16,394 nt of DNA from Hymenoscyphus infarciens. Its lineage: Eukaryota; Ascomycota; Leotiomycetes; Helotiales; Helotiaceae. Below, piece after piece: positions 1 through 9,827 of this stretch (the stretch's first letter is position 1; each line of letters starts with the position of its first letter). The notes below the pieces were generated by a model. The model was not told where the DNA came from, searched no databases, and worked only from the letters and a program-made list of their open reading frames with translations. The stretch is taken from the NCBI GenBank assembly GCA_001414345.1, contig LLCB01000621.1:1-16394 (forward strand), read 5' to 3'. The position numbers and the translations under genes were made by a program.

Positions 1-228
1 TACTACTATAAAGTTATTATATTCTTACTATTATTATATATTATAATAGTAATTATTAAGTAATAAATAATAATTATAAAGTAATAGCTATTATTATAAG
101 TAGTATATTAGTAGACGACTTTTCTTTAATTCTAACTTCTTTTCTTCTTTTCTTTTTATTTAAATAATATAAATAATAAGAATATCTTTTAATTAAATAT
201 ATTCTTATATACTAAATTATCTCTTAGA

Positions 229-260
229 ATATATATATATATTATATATATATATATATA
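229..260. repeat. TA dinucleotide microsatellite
   Basis: An almost uninterrupted run of alternating T and A, broken once by a TT. In a region this TA-rich such runs arise easily, and no function is implied. It can extrude as a cruciform but nothing marks it as an origin. Confidence 0.8.
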
Positions 261-1739
261 AAAGTAAGTTCTTCTCTTTTTAATAAAACCTAATTTAAGA
301 CTAATCTAATATAGTAAAATACTTCTCCTATATCCTTCTAATATACTTCTAGCTACTTACTAAGTCTACTATATTTAGTATTTTTAAGTAAAATCTTAGA
401 ATAGAGATTATATATATACTTTTAAAAAGTTAAAGTTAAAAAAGTATAAGTACTATATTAAGTAAAATACTATATATATTCTAGTAAGTTTAATCTTAAA
501 TATATATTAAATTTATTTTAACTTAAATAGTTATTATAGTTTATTAAGAAGAAGTTTAATAAGCTTAAGCTTAAAAAGAAGAAAAAGGAGATTAAAAGAG
601 CTATAAATAAAGTATTAGTTATTACTAATATAAAAGTACTAAAAAATAGTTTAAAGATATAGTTTACTCCTTCAAAAGAGACTTAGACGCTTTATATTAA
701 GGTTATTATAAGTATCTCTTACTTATTAAAAAAGTTTTAGTTATTAATACTTAATAGTTCTTATACTATTCTATAAAGAGTAGAATCTTTATCTAAACCT
801 AGGTTTAAGTTCTTTTTAAGGTTTATCTAAAGAGTTTATAAGTATCTTTTTTAAAACTAGTTATAAAAGATTACTAAGATAAGAAGTACTCTTATAAGAA
901 AGAGGTAGTAGAGAAAAAGCTAATTTAAACTTCTTATATTTAAAAGAGTAAAGAGAAAAATAATAAGTTAAAAGAAGAAGAAGAGATATAAATCTTATTT
1001 TAGTAGTAACTTAGTTTTAATTCTTTATTTTATTAACTTTAAATATTCTTACTAGTTAATATTTTATTTTAGGTTTTTATTATAAATTTCTTATTAAAAG
1101 TAACTAGAATTAAAAAGTATTAATAAAGTTTTATAAATTAACTCTTTTTCTTAATTCTTATTTAATTCTTATATGTTAATTTATTTAAAAAGGTATTAAA
1201 GTAGTCTTAGCTTTTCTAGATATTTAGTATAAAAGTCTTTTAAATAATATAATAAATCTTAAATTTTTTTTATAAAATACTAAGTAAGATCTAAATTATA
1301 TCTAACTTATTTTACTTAATATTTTAACTATTTTTTAAAAAGTCTTATACTTTCTATTTTTATATACTTTTAATAATATCTAGTAAAGACTTTAAAAGCT
1401 TTTATTTTAGTAAAAGAATATTTAGATCTTTTTAAAAGTATATTAAAAGTAAAAATATTATAAATTAATAAGCTTTTAAGAAGTTATAGCTTATAAGAGT
1501 ATTTTATATATTCTAGTATTTTAAAAGGTTCTATCTACTATTTAGTAAGCTTTTAACTAAGATAATTTATCTTAAGATTTTTAATAAATAAATAGACTTT
1601 ATTTCTAATATTTTAGTTAATATTAAAGTATAAGTATTTATATTTATTAAAAAAGTATAGTTTAATTCTATTTAATAAATTAAAAAAAGTTTAAAGTTTA
1701 AAAAGTTTAAAAAGTTTAAAGTAAAGATAAAAGTAAATT

Positions 1740-1845
1740 TAGAATAAAGTTAAAAGTAAATATTAAGAAATAATATTATAAATAATAATAATAACTTAGT
1801 TAAAAGCTTATTTTAAAAGTATATTAATTTATATTTAATTTAAAT
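1740..1845 (+). repeat. Degenerate direct repeat, copy 1 (shortened)
   Basis: This block resembles 1911-2031 and 2801-2920. The best shared segment is 1791-1810, reading ATAACTTAGTTAAAAGCTTA, which differs at one base from 1954-1973. It is followed in each copy by an AAAAGTATATT-like tract and a TTAATTTATAT-like tract. This copy lacks part of the middle seen in the other two. The family is unidentified. Confidence 0.6.
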
Positions 1846-1910
1846 TTAAATAAAATATTTAATATATTAGATATAAAAGAAAGTAAGTTTATTTAAACTT
1901 AAGTTAGTAA

Positions 1911-2031
1911 AAGTTTAAAATAGAGTTAGATAATACTTAGTTAAGAAATAGTAATAACTTAGTTAAGAGCTTACTTCTTTATTTTATTCTAATAAAAAGT
2001 ATATTTTAACTTACTTATATCTATTTTAAAA
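1911..2031 (+). repeat. Degenerate direct repeat, copy 2
   Basis: Aligns over about 120 bp with 2801-2920: an AAGTTTAAAATA-like start, a TTAGATAATA/TTAAATAATA tract, the ATAACTTAGTTAAGAGCTTA core at 1954-1973, CTTCTTTA, then AATAAAAAGTATATTTTAACT. Differences are mostly transitions plus small indels. It is an old, RIP-mutated repeat of unknown family. Confidence 0.7.
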
Positions 2032-2051
2032 ACTTTAAATAAAAAAAAGAA

Positions 2052-2070
2052 CTTCTAACTTAGTTAGAAG
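2052..2070. other. 19-nt perfect palindrome
   Basis: Two 9-base arms, CTTCTAACT and AGTTAGAAG, are separated by a single T. The mixed composition of the arms makes it less trivial than TA-only palindromes, but with no neighbouring gene it may be chance. Confidence 0.5.
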
Positions 2071-2800
2071 TAAAAAGAAAGTAATAAAAGTAAAAAAGAC
2101 TTCTTACTAAAGTTAGTAAAGTTTTAGCTAGTTAAAAATAAAGTTATTACTAAAGTGATCTTATTATCTAAAGTTTAAAATAATAAAAGAAGTAATTTAG
2201 CTAGTTAAATAAACTTAAAGTTAAAGTTATTAAAGTTAAAATTGTTATTTAATATTTAAAATAATAAAAGAAATAGTTTTAAGTATAATATTTATTAGTA
2301 TTATTATATAAACTATATTACTTAAACTTATAAGCTATCTTATTCTTTTTAAGATATTTAAGAACTTATTTATCTTCTAATTCTAATTCTACTTTTAAAG
2401 TAGAGAACGATTTACTATTATATTATAAGAAGTTTAAAATTAAATAAAAAGGTATTCTAAACTATAATACTAATATCTTATAACTTAGTATTTTAATATA
2501 TCTTCTTATTTATAACTAAAAGATTAAATACTATTTTAATAAAGTTATAATTCTAATATCTTTTAAAAGTAGTAAATATATTTTAGAGTTAAGATATAAT
2601 CTTATCTTATTCTATATATAAAAGAACTCTTCTAACTCTAGTATCTCTTTAAATATAACTATACTTAAAAAGTAACTTTTTAAAGTTAGTAAAAGTTTTT
2701 TTAATATAATCTTCTAATTCTTAATTCTACTTTTATCTCTTTTAACCTTTATACTAATAAAGAGTTAGTTTATAATTATAGTCTTTTAAATATTTATTTA

Positions 2801-2920
2801 AAAGTTTAAAATAAAGTTAAATAATATTTAGTTAGAATTAATAATAATAACTTAGTTAAGAGTTTACTTCTTTAGTTTTAATAAAAAGTATATTTTAACT
2901 AATTTATATCTAATTTAAAA
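2801..2920 (+). repeat. Degenerate direct repeat, copy 3
   Basis: Third copy of the repeat at 1911-2031. Its core at 2847-2866 reads ATAACTTAGTTAAGAGTTTA, followed by ACTTCTTTA and AATAAAAAGTATATTTTAACT as in copy 2. The spacing between copies 2 and 3 is about 890 bp, so it may mark a larger decayed duplication. Confidence 0.7.
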
Positions 2921-3040
2921 GAAGTAATAAAAAAGTATTAAAAGTAAAAGCTTATAAGTAAAAAGAGTTTAAATTAAAGTTTTAAAAATAAAAAAGAGTT
3001 TAAATAAAAGTTTAAAAGAAGGTTAAATTAGTAAAAGTTT

Positions 3041-3225
3041 AAAAGTAGAATATTTTTTAAGTTATTAACTTTATAATTTACTTATAATTATATCTATTTT
3101 ATTTAATTAATTATTTTATCTTTTATTTTTATACTATTATCTTTTTTATATATTATCTATCTTTAAAAAGTCTTATTTATTATTTTATTAAAATCTTCTA
3201 AGTCTTAGTATATAGTTATAAATTA
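3041..3225 (+). repeat. Decayed tandem duplication, unit 1
   Basis: Matches 3365-3567 with a period of about 325 to 345 bp. Shared landmarks are an AAAAGTA..TATTTT..ATTAACTTTA tract at the left and ATTATTTTATTAA.ATCTTCTAA..C.TAGTATATA at the right (first copy from 3179, second from 3524). Indels separate the two. No coding frame is visible. Confidence 0.6.
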
Positions 3226-3364
3226 GAAAGGGTTTAAAAGGTCTTTTAAAAAGAGAGGTAGTCTTAGAAGAAGGTTATTAGAAGGTATTAGAAGTAGCTA
3301 CTTATAGTTAAAAGAGGTATAAATTTAAGCTTAGAAGTAAAAGAGAGTTAAATTAAGAAGAGTT

Positions 3365-3567
3365 TAAAAGTAAAGTATTTTATTAACTTTAAATTATAAG
3401 CTTACTTATCTATCTTTCTAGCTTAGCTAGCTAATTCCTTATTTCTTAATTCTCTACTTCTAAAGCTTATATAACTAACTATATCTAGTCTATATTTAAG
3501 AACTCTTACTAGTCTTTTTAACTATTATTTTATTAAGATCTTCTAAATCCTAGTATATAAGTACTAT
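3365..3567 (+). repeat. Decayed tandem duplication, unit 2
   Basis: Second copy of 3041-3225. It keeps more C and G (for example ATCTTCTAAATCCTAGTATA) than the first, so the two copies carry different mutation loads. The sequence between the landmarks has diverged by small insertions and deletions. Confidence 0.6.
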
Positions 3568-4004
3568 TTAAATAGCTTTTAGAAAAAGAAGTAGTTCTAA
3601 AAAAGTATTTAATATCTTATAATAAAACTAGGTTTAATATTTTAAAGATATTAATTTAGAAAAAAGAGAGAGTAAAGTTAGATTTAAAAGCTTTTTAAAT
3701 AACTATAATAAGTTAACTTATTTATTAAATCTAAAGTTATTAAAAGCTTTAAAAATACTTAGTATATCTTACTTTCTTTAATATATTTATAATATAATTT
3801 TTACTAGTTATTTATATAAATATTAAACTCTAATATTACTAACTATTTAAGTAGTCTTTAATTACTTAGCTATATAAGAATACTATTATAATATTCTAAA
3901 TTAAAACTAAATTAACTTCTAAGTAAAAAGTAATAATAAGCTTAAAGAAGATATTATTAAAGCTATTATTAATAAAAAAGAGTTATTATTTTTATATAAT
4001 AGTA

Positions 4005-4210
4005 TAAAATATATATAATTCTAGTAGAAGTATATAAAAGTATATATAGTAGAATAATATATATAAATACTAGATACTAATATAAAAGAAAATAATAACT
4101 ATCTCTCTTTTATATTAAATATAAATATCTATATATAAGAGGTTAGAAGCTACTAAGTTCTAATAATAATAATAACTAAGCTTTATCTAATATAGCTAAT
4201 ACTAAATAAT
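4005..4210 (+). repeat. LTR-like fragment related to the insertion at 15690
   Basis: The segment starting at about 4050 is identical to repeat C near 15742 for 24 bases around a TATA-box-like ATATATATAAATACTAG. It is followed in both places by AACTATCTCTCTT and TATATATAAGAGGTT in the same order. The corresponding stretch at 15690-15982 behaves as a separate insertion inside repeat C. The simplest reading is that both are copies of one short element, perhaps a solo LTR, since they contain a TATA motif but no coding. The right edge is unclear because similarity fades after about 4210. Confidence 0.55.
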
Positions 4211-4219
4211 AAGAGCTAA

Positions 4220-4264
4220 AAAGCTAAATATATGACCTTTAAAGCTTTAGAAAGCTAAATATAT
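4220..4264 (+). repeat. Short direct repeat, period 31
   Basis: AAAGCTAAATATAT occurs at 4220-4233 and again at 4251-4264. It lies directly left of the inverted repeat at 4264-4309. No function is evident. Confidence 0.6.
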
Positions 4265-4309
4265 AATATCTAACCCTTAATCCCTTTTATATATAAATGT
4301 TAGATATTA
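4264..4309. other. Perfect 11-bp inverted repeat
   Basis: TAATATCTAAC at 4264-4274 and GTTAGATATTA at 4299-4309 are exact reverse complements with a 24-base spacer. The spacer starts CCTTAATCCC, so the left arm runs into a telomere-like CTAACCCTTAATCCC. It could be paired ends of a short element, or a hairpin. No coding sequence is attached. Confidence 0.6.
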
Positions 4310-4490
4310 ATACCTTTAATACTTTGTTTATATAAGTATTAGTTATTTATAATCTTAGCTTAGAGGTATTAGAGGTATTAGTAGTACTTAAAGATATTAG
4401 TAGTTTTACGAATACTGATAATTTAAGATAGTACTATTATATAATAATCTAGAATAGCGTACTATTATAAATAGTATTAGAGGAATATAA

Positions 4491-4734
4491 TATAATTAGT
4501 ACTAGAACTTAATAAAGTAAAAGCTACTAGTTTTATAGTATTAAAAGTAAATAAAGCTTAACTAACTAGACTATATAACTTTTACTAGTATTAGTAGTAT
4601 AAAATATAATTAGTACTAGAACTTAATATATTAAAAGCTACTAATTTTATAATTTTAAAAGTAAATAAAGCTTAACGAACTAGAATATATAACTTTTACT
4701 AAGATTAGAAGTATAAAATATAATTATTACTAAG
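4491..4734 (+). repeat. 114-bp tandem repeat, two full units and a partial third
   Basis: Units start at 4491, 4605 and 4719, each beginning TATAATTA. Units 1 and 2 agree at most positions (AGTACTAGAACTTAATA, AAAAGCTACTA, AAAGTAAATAAAGCTTAAC, TATATAACTTTTACTA) and differ by scattered substitutions. The third is cut after about 16 bases, where repeat A begins. About 30 bases left of 4491 resemble the end of a unit, so an earlier partial copy may precede it. Confidence 0.85.
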
Positions 4735-5362
4735 TCTTATTCTTAATAAGAATTTACGTTATACTATCTCTTTATAAACTAAAAATAGAGAGAGTAGTAT
4801 AGATCGGTTTTATACTACTTATTAAGTACTATTAGATTAATACTAGGAAAATACTTTATATAAGCTTTTGTATTATAAATTATATACTTTTTAAAATAGA
4901 CTTAAGAAAAAATTTAGATCTATTTTATTTAAATAAGTTAGATTACGTTTTCTTATTTAGTAATTCTTTCTAATTTTCTTCTAAGACTATCTTCTTTCTT
5001 AACTTTAAATACGTATATTAGAAGTAATACTTAATTAAAACTAATTTCAACCTTAGATTACTATATTTAACTACTAAGAGTACTATAATATCTACTAATA
5101 TTATAATCTTTAGTAAAGTAAAGGTTTATATATATTATTTTAGTGTTAAGAGTTAGTAGAATATATATATTTCACTATCTAATAAGTACTATAGAATTAA
5201 GAGTTAGAAACTACCTTTTATAAGGTTTTATACTATAATATATATAGTCTTTTAAATAGAGTTTAAAATAATATTTATATATATCTAATAAATTTAATCT
5301 AGAGTTATATACTTTAACTCTATAATAATTCTCGATCTAGCTCTAACTCTAATCTTAACTCT
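4732..5362 (+). repeat. Long repeat, copy A (truncated, tandem with B)
   Basis: First of three direct copies of an unidentified repeat. It begins AAGTCTTATTCTTAATA and can be aligned to B (from 5363) and C (from 14934) throughout, with landmarks AAAATACTTTATATAAGCTT, TTACGTTTTC, AAGACTATCTTCTTTCTTAA and ATTTACTA/TAGTAAAG. It stops within the CTCTAA-type hexamer array, where copy B starts, giving a 631-bp head-to-tail period. It lacks the roughly 430 bp found to the right of the array in B and C. No coding frame is visible. Confidence 0.85.
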
Positions 5363-5364
5363 AA
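5341..5364 (+). repeat. Telomere-like hexamer array in copy A
   Basis: Four hexamers, CTCTAA, CTCTAA, TCTTAA and CTCTAA, lie at the A/B junction. They match the position of the CCCTAA/CTCTAA array in copy C, with C-to-T changes. Confidence 0.65.
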
Positions 5365-5390
5365 GTCTTATTCTTAATAAAATTTTATAT

Positions 5391-5449
5391 TATACTACTT
5401 CTCTATAAACTAAAAACAGAGAGAGTAGTATAGATTAGTTTTATACTAC
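5391..5449. other. Nested dyad in copy B
   Basis: TATACTAC (5391-5398), GTAGTATA (5425-5432) and TATACTAC (5442-5449) can pair alternately, as in the better preserved version in copy C. Confidence 0.55.
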
Positions 5450-5975
5450 TCTATAAGTATTATAAAACTAAGACTAAGAAAATACTTTATATAAGCTTCT
5501 ATATTATAAAGTATACGCTCTTTTAGATAGGCCTTCTAGAAAATCTCTATCTATTTTATTTTAATAGGTTAGAGTTACGTTTTCTTACTTAGTAATCTTT
5601 CTTAATTTCTCTCTAAGACTATCTTCTTTCTTAACTTTAAATACGTATATTATAACTAATACTAAATAAAAACTAATTATAAATATAGAACACTATAATC
5701 TACTATCAATTATACTATAATATATAATAATATTATAATATTTACTAAAGTAAAGATTTATATATATTATTCTAGTTTTAGAAGTTAGTATAGTATATAT
5801 CTTCTACTATCTAATAAGTAGTATAAGATTAATAGTTAGAAACTACTTTATATTAGGTTTAATATTATAATATATATACGCTTTTAAATAGACTTTATAG
5901 AATATATATATCTATTTTATCTAGTTAGTTTAGAGTTATATACTTCTACTTACTAATAGTTCTACTTTATCTTAG

Positions 5976-5999
5976 CTCTAATCTTAACTCTAACTCTAA
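5976..5999 (+). repeat. Telomere-like hexamer array in copy B
   Basis: CTCTAA, TCTTAA, CTCTAA, CTCTAA in register. TCTTAA is what two C-to-T changes would make of CCCTAA. It is at the same place as the array in copies A and C. Confidence 0.65.
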
Positions 6000-6456
6000 A
6001 GGTACTATAGCTTTTACTTTTTCTCGATATAATAACTAGTTATATACTATCTAAGTAACTTATAAAAAGTATAACTTTTATTATAAGTTTCTAGATAAAA
6101 CTACTAGAGTAGCTTAAAATTAGTTACTTTTAAGAATTTACTATAATTGATATATAAGAAAGAGTATTGAAATATAATAGTAATATATAAAATACTTAAA
6201 CCTTAAACTATTCTAAATAAATAATATATTAAACTCTTACTAAGAGCTATTTATAAATAGTCTAGTTATAATAGTATAAACTATATATTACTAGTAAATA
6301 AGTATATAAAGATATATCTAATAAAATAATATAAACTATTATATAAGCTTAATAATAGTAAAATAAAAATTAAATTTACTTTTTAGAAAATAAAAAGAAA
6401 TAGAATATATATTTTTATAAGAGTTTAGACTATTATAGCATTCTATATATACTAAA

Positions 6457-6470
6457 AGTCGGAAACGACT
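6457..6470. other. AGTCG-GAAA-CGACT hairpin
   Basis: A perfect 5-bp GC-containing stem with a GAAA loop, lying between the end of repeat B and the heptamer array. It stands out in composition but could be an accident of the CG-rich patch. Confidence 0.45.
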
Positions 6471-6519
6471 AAATCGTAAATAGTAAATCGTAAATCGTAA
6501 ATTATAAATCGATAAACGT
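6471..6519 (+). repeat. 7-bp minisatellite (AAATCGT)
   Basis: Seven consecutive heptamers: AAATCGT, AAATAGT, AAATCGT, AAATCGT, AAATTAT, AAATCGA, TAAACGT. Four of them keep a CpG within TCG, unusual for this window. It is related in sequence to the 14-bp array at 6599. Confidence 0.85.
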
Positions 6520-6598
6520 AGATTTTTTAGAAGCTATTTAGATATAAATCGAAATACTTAAATTAGTAATTTTAAAGCTTAAAGTAAGAGTATTTGTA

Positions 6599-6654
6599 AT
6601 TCGTAATACTTAAATCGTAATACTTAAATCGTAAGATTTAAATCGTAAAATTTA
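6599..6654 (+). repeat. 14-bp minisatellite (AATCGTAATACTTA)
   Basis: Four units in register: ATTCGTAATACTTA, AATCGTAATACTTA, AATCGTAAGATTTA, AATCGTAAAATTTA. The AATCGTA half equals the 7-bp unit at 6471 shifted by one base, so the two arrays share an origin. Every unit keeps its CpG. Confidence 0.85.
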
Positions 6655-7055
6655 AGTATAAGTAGAGATAGAAAGTAGAAGGTAATATAGTATATATATA
6701 TCTATTAAATATATACGTATTATAATCGCTTAATACTTACTTTCTATTAATATATACTACCTAGTACTATACTAAATATAAATATAATATAACTTTAAAT
6801 CTATTATCTAAAATATTATAAATTATTAAAAGTAATATATATACTTAGTATAAATAATAACGTTATATAAGTACTTAATAAATAAGAAAGGAAAAGAGAT
6901 AATTAAGACTTTTAATACTATAACTATAGTTATAATTTAACTTAAAAGTAAGAGATACTAAGTCTAATTAAGTAATTAGTATATAATTAGTAAAGTAGTA
7001 CTTAAAGTACTTAAATAATCTTAAATTATAATTATTTAGATACTTTAGCAAAGAG

Positions 7056-8460
7056 TATAAAAGAAGAGGTAAAGGTAATAAAAAGTAACTAAAAAGTAGT
7101 AATAAAATTAAATTATTATAGATAATTCTTCTAGTATCTATATCTAAAGTATCTACTATTATATACTCTTACTTCTTATCTCTTTTCTTATTATACTTAC
7201 TATATATAATCCTAACCTTTTTAGTAATATAAGAGAGTTAATTAGTAAAGGTTATTTAAGAGAGAGTATCTTCTCTCTTTCTCTTTAAATTAAGGCTATC
7301 TATAGAAGCAATTATAGTAGTAGATATTATTTTACTTACTAGCGTATTTATAAATATAAGAGAAGTAGGTAAGAGCGAATTAGAGACTCTCTTATTAAGC
7401 TCTTAATTAAGTTTTAATTACTCTTCTTTATTAATTAATTTAAGCTTATCTTTAGTAATAGTAGTATTAATATCTATATATAATTAAGTATTAAGATCCT
7501 TTATAATTTACTTATCTATATCTACCTATTATTATACTACTTTATCTACTCTCTCTAACGTATTTAACTTAATAGATATTATTAAGCTCTCTTTCTCCTT
7601 ATCTCTTATAAGAGGTAATAGTAAGTATAAGCCTAGAGTTAATACTCCTTTACTATTAATATCCTTCTCTATATCTATATCTATATCCTTACTTCTTATA
7701 TTACTCTTAAAACTATCTTTAGAATTATTATCTCTATTATCTTCCTCTTCTAAATAAGTAGTAATAATTATAGAGTAGTCTTCTAGGTATATAGTAATAA
7801 TTATAAATATCTCTAGAAGATTATCTAATTCTAAATCGTCTACTAATATTATACTTACTCTAGTACTAGTACTATCTCTTAGTAATAGTATAGGCCTAGT
7901 ATCTCTCTCTCTATCTTAAGTATTATCTTTAAGTATAATAGGCTTATTATTAGATACTTTAATAAGTACTTAGAGTTAAAGTAGAATTAGTAGCTCTTTG
8001 ATATTCTATAAAAGTATAATAAATTACCTCTTTTTAGAAGATTAGAGCTTATTATTAGTATAGCTATTAATTACTATATATACTTTATAATACTTTTTAT
8101 TAGTAGAACCTTTTAGTAAATTAAAGTATTATATAAGAGCTTATATATTATCTACTTCTTTATAATCTATAGTACTTAATTACTTAGCTTTCCTCTTTCT
8201 AATAGTAACATTTATAGCTAGAAACGTCTTCTACCTTATTAGTAAAGAGTAGTATATTAATAGAATCTTATCTATTAGAAGTAGAGATTATATAGTAGAT
8301 ATCTTCTAAGAGCTTAATAGTAAACCTTTTAACTTATATATTCTAGAGTACTAATTTAAAGTTAAATAGATCTTTAGAGTTACTAGTAGATAAGTAAAAT
8401 ACTTAAAATAGAAACTTATTATTAATTAATACTTTAACTATCTTATTATATTATATTATA
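7056..8460 (-). pseudogene. Decayed long ORF of unknown function
   Basis: One minus-strand frame can be read for about 450 codons with no visible frameshift. Its internal stops are all TAA or TAG, often at places where Gln or Trp would fit, including three in a row near 7550. From N- to C-terminus I see a mixed upstream part, a basic IRKRKAK patch (about 8185), a VDDLELD segment (about 7845), a strongly acidic stretch with EEEDNRDN and an IDIDIEKDI-type run (about 7660-7740), a probable coiled coil rich in Lys, Glu and Leu (about 7390-7580), and a basic KRKRE patch (about 7275). No known domain is recognisable. It may be a repeat-borne or transposon protein. Neither end is defined, because start codons (ATG to ATA) are not preserved. 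Confidence 0.5.
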
Positions 8461-8651
8461 GAAGTATATATAATTATAGAAATACTCTTAGTAGTAGAGA
8501 AGTCTTAAGTACTTATTATATATATATAGATATATAAGGCTACTTAAATATAGATTTTAGTAATAGAGATAGGCTTTAGTATCTTATAAGTTAGAGAAGA
8601 AGGAGCTAAGAAGCTTATACTAATTAGTAGTATATATTAAATTTAAGAGTA

Positions 8652-9238
8652 CTACTTACTTTTAGCCTTTTTCTTATTAGAGATAAGTCCTTTTTTATAT
8701 ACTTTTGCTCTAATTATTTTAATCTTATTAGAAGCTTTTATAAAGAAGAATTATCTAGCTTTAGCCTTTTCCTTTTAGATAGCTTACTCTTTAACTATAG
8801 TTAATTTATCTTTCTTTTACTTAATAATAAGAGTAAAGTAGTTAATAGTAGAATGTTTTATATTAGCCTTTTACTTTCTTCTAGACTTTGTAATTAACTA
8901 TTATTTCTTTTTCTAGCTATTAAAGCTTTATATTATAGCTTTTATAAGATAGTCTTTTACTTTTTATAAACGGTTCTTAATCCTATTATTAGAGAGTAGT
9001 TTACCTAGCTTCTAAGAAAGCGTAGATATATGATTTTCTAAAGTACTTACTAGGTTTACTAAGAAGTAATAAGAGTATACCTTAAGCTTTAAACTCTCAA
9101 GATAAGAAGCCTAGACTTCTAGGTATTTAAAAGACTAATATTAAAGTATTCTAGTATATTCTTAGTATTATAGAGTAGTAGATATAGAGCTTTTAAAAGT
9201 ATAAGTAAAAGTAATAGAATAAAAGTAGGAAAATTAGA
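8652..9238 (-). pseudogene. Decayed Lys/Gln-rich ORF of unknown function
   Basis: A minus-strand frame of about 195 codons in a different phase from the ORF at 7056-8460. Stops are mainly TAA, consistent with former CAA. The first part is Ser, Tyr and Pro/Leu-rich. The middle (about 8880-9030) reads as TLENHISTLS, KLGKLLSNNRIKNRL and VKDYLIKA. The C-terminal third is very lysine-rich (KSRRK, KEKAKA, NKKKAKSK) and ends at TAG 8652-8654. The general plan recalls the basic tail of some fungal transposases, but I could not find a DDE core in the 600 bp upstream, so the function is unassigned. It may once have been one gene with 7056-8460. Confidence 0.4.
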
Positions 9239-9808
9239 AGACTATTCTACTTAAACTATATAACCTCTTAAACCTTACTTCTTACTTTTAGTACTATTTA
9301 TAAGGCCTTAATATACTATTCTAATATATATTAAATAATTACTAGTTATATAGTATATTATTTCTTATAAAAGCTAGGACTTTATTTACTATTCTATAAG
9401 TATTTATAGATATAGATATAAGTAAAACTAGATTAAAGGATATTCTACTCTAAGTAACTACTTAAAAGCTAGCTTAGAAACCTTCTCTAGAGACTAAGAA
9501 GGTTCTAAAGGTAATTAATCGATACTAAGCTTAATTTATAAATTATATACTACTATTAATAAAAGTTAGTAATCTATATACTTAAAATAGCTTAAAAACA
9601 TAGTAGTCTAAATTAATTCTTTTGCTTTTAATTTAGATATAGAATAGTATTATTTATATCTATAAAGCTAACTAGAACTTAATAGATATAGAACTTATAA
9701 TATTATAATTTTTTAAAGATTTAAGAGTTTAAGATTACTAACTTTTATTAGTAGTAGTAAGTAGTATTATATAATTTATAAATTAAGCTTAGCGCTAATA
9801 GTCGTAGT

Positions 9809-9827
9809 TAGTAGATTTACTCTACTA
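9809..9827. other. Short inverted repeat
   Basis: TAGTAGA and TCTACTA are exact reverse complements around a 5-base loop. They lie just before a C-rich run (TCCCCTCTCTCT). Confidence 0.4.

Larger units (their letters stand above)
1..4000. other. Hyper-mutated AT-rich region without readable genes
   Basis: This stretch is nearly all A and T, with C and G surviving mainly as CT, AG, CC and GG. CA and TG are almost missing: reading by eye I find one CA near 673 and one TG near 1174 in about the first 2.1 kb. That is the signature of saturated repeat-induced point mutation in filamentous ascomycetes. All six frames are broken by stops, and I could not follow any protein frame. Internal direct repeats are listed separately. 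It is probably the remains of one or more transposons too decayed to name; no gene is supported. Confidence 0.85.
5363..6434 (+). repeat. Long repeat, copy B
   Basis: Full-length copy without the internal insertion seen in C. It starts AAGTCTTATTCTTAATAAAA. The last clear match with C is ATAAGAGTTTAGACTAT, ending at about 6434 here and 16287 in C. Past the hexamer array it shares AAGTAACTTATAAAAAGTATAACTTTTATTATAAGT, TTTAAGAATTTACTATA and CTCTTACTAAGAGCTATTTATAAATAGTCT with C. Differences from C are largely C-to-T and G-to-A, with C the more GC-rich copy. The family is unknown; it has no open frame and no recognisable terminal inverted repeats. Confidence 0.85.

Noticed and set aside
229..260. 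TA run as a replication origin
   Set aside because: Such runs are expected by chance at this composition and no accompanying motif was seen.
1..4000. Mitochondrial or centromeric DNA because of the extreme AT content
   Set aside because: There are no mitochondrial genes or tRNAs. The CpA/TpG-specific depletion and transposon remnants explain the composition better. A centromere cannot be excluded from sequence alone but is not supported.
4491..4734. Possible CRISPR array
   Set aside because: The units are contiguous 114-bp tandem repeats without unique spacers, and the base composition and RIP signature are fungal.
8652..9300. Pogo/Fot1-type transposase C-terminus
   Set aside because: The Lys-rich tail resembles such proteins in composition only. 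No DDE residues or QPLD-type motif could be found upstream on the same strand.
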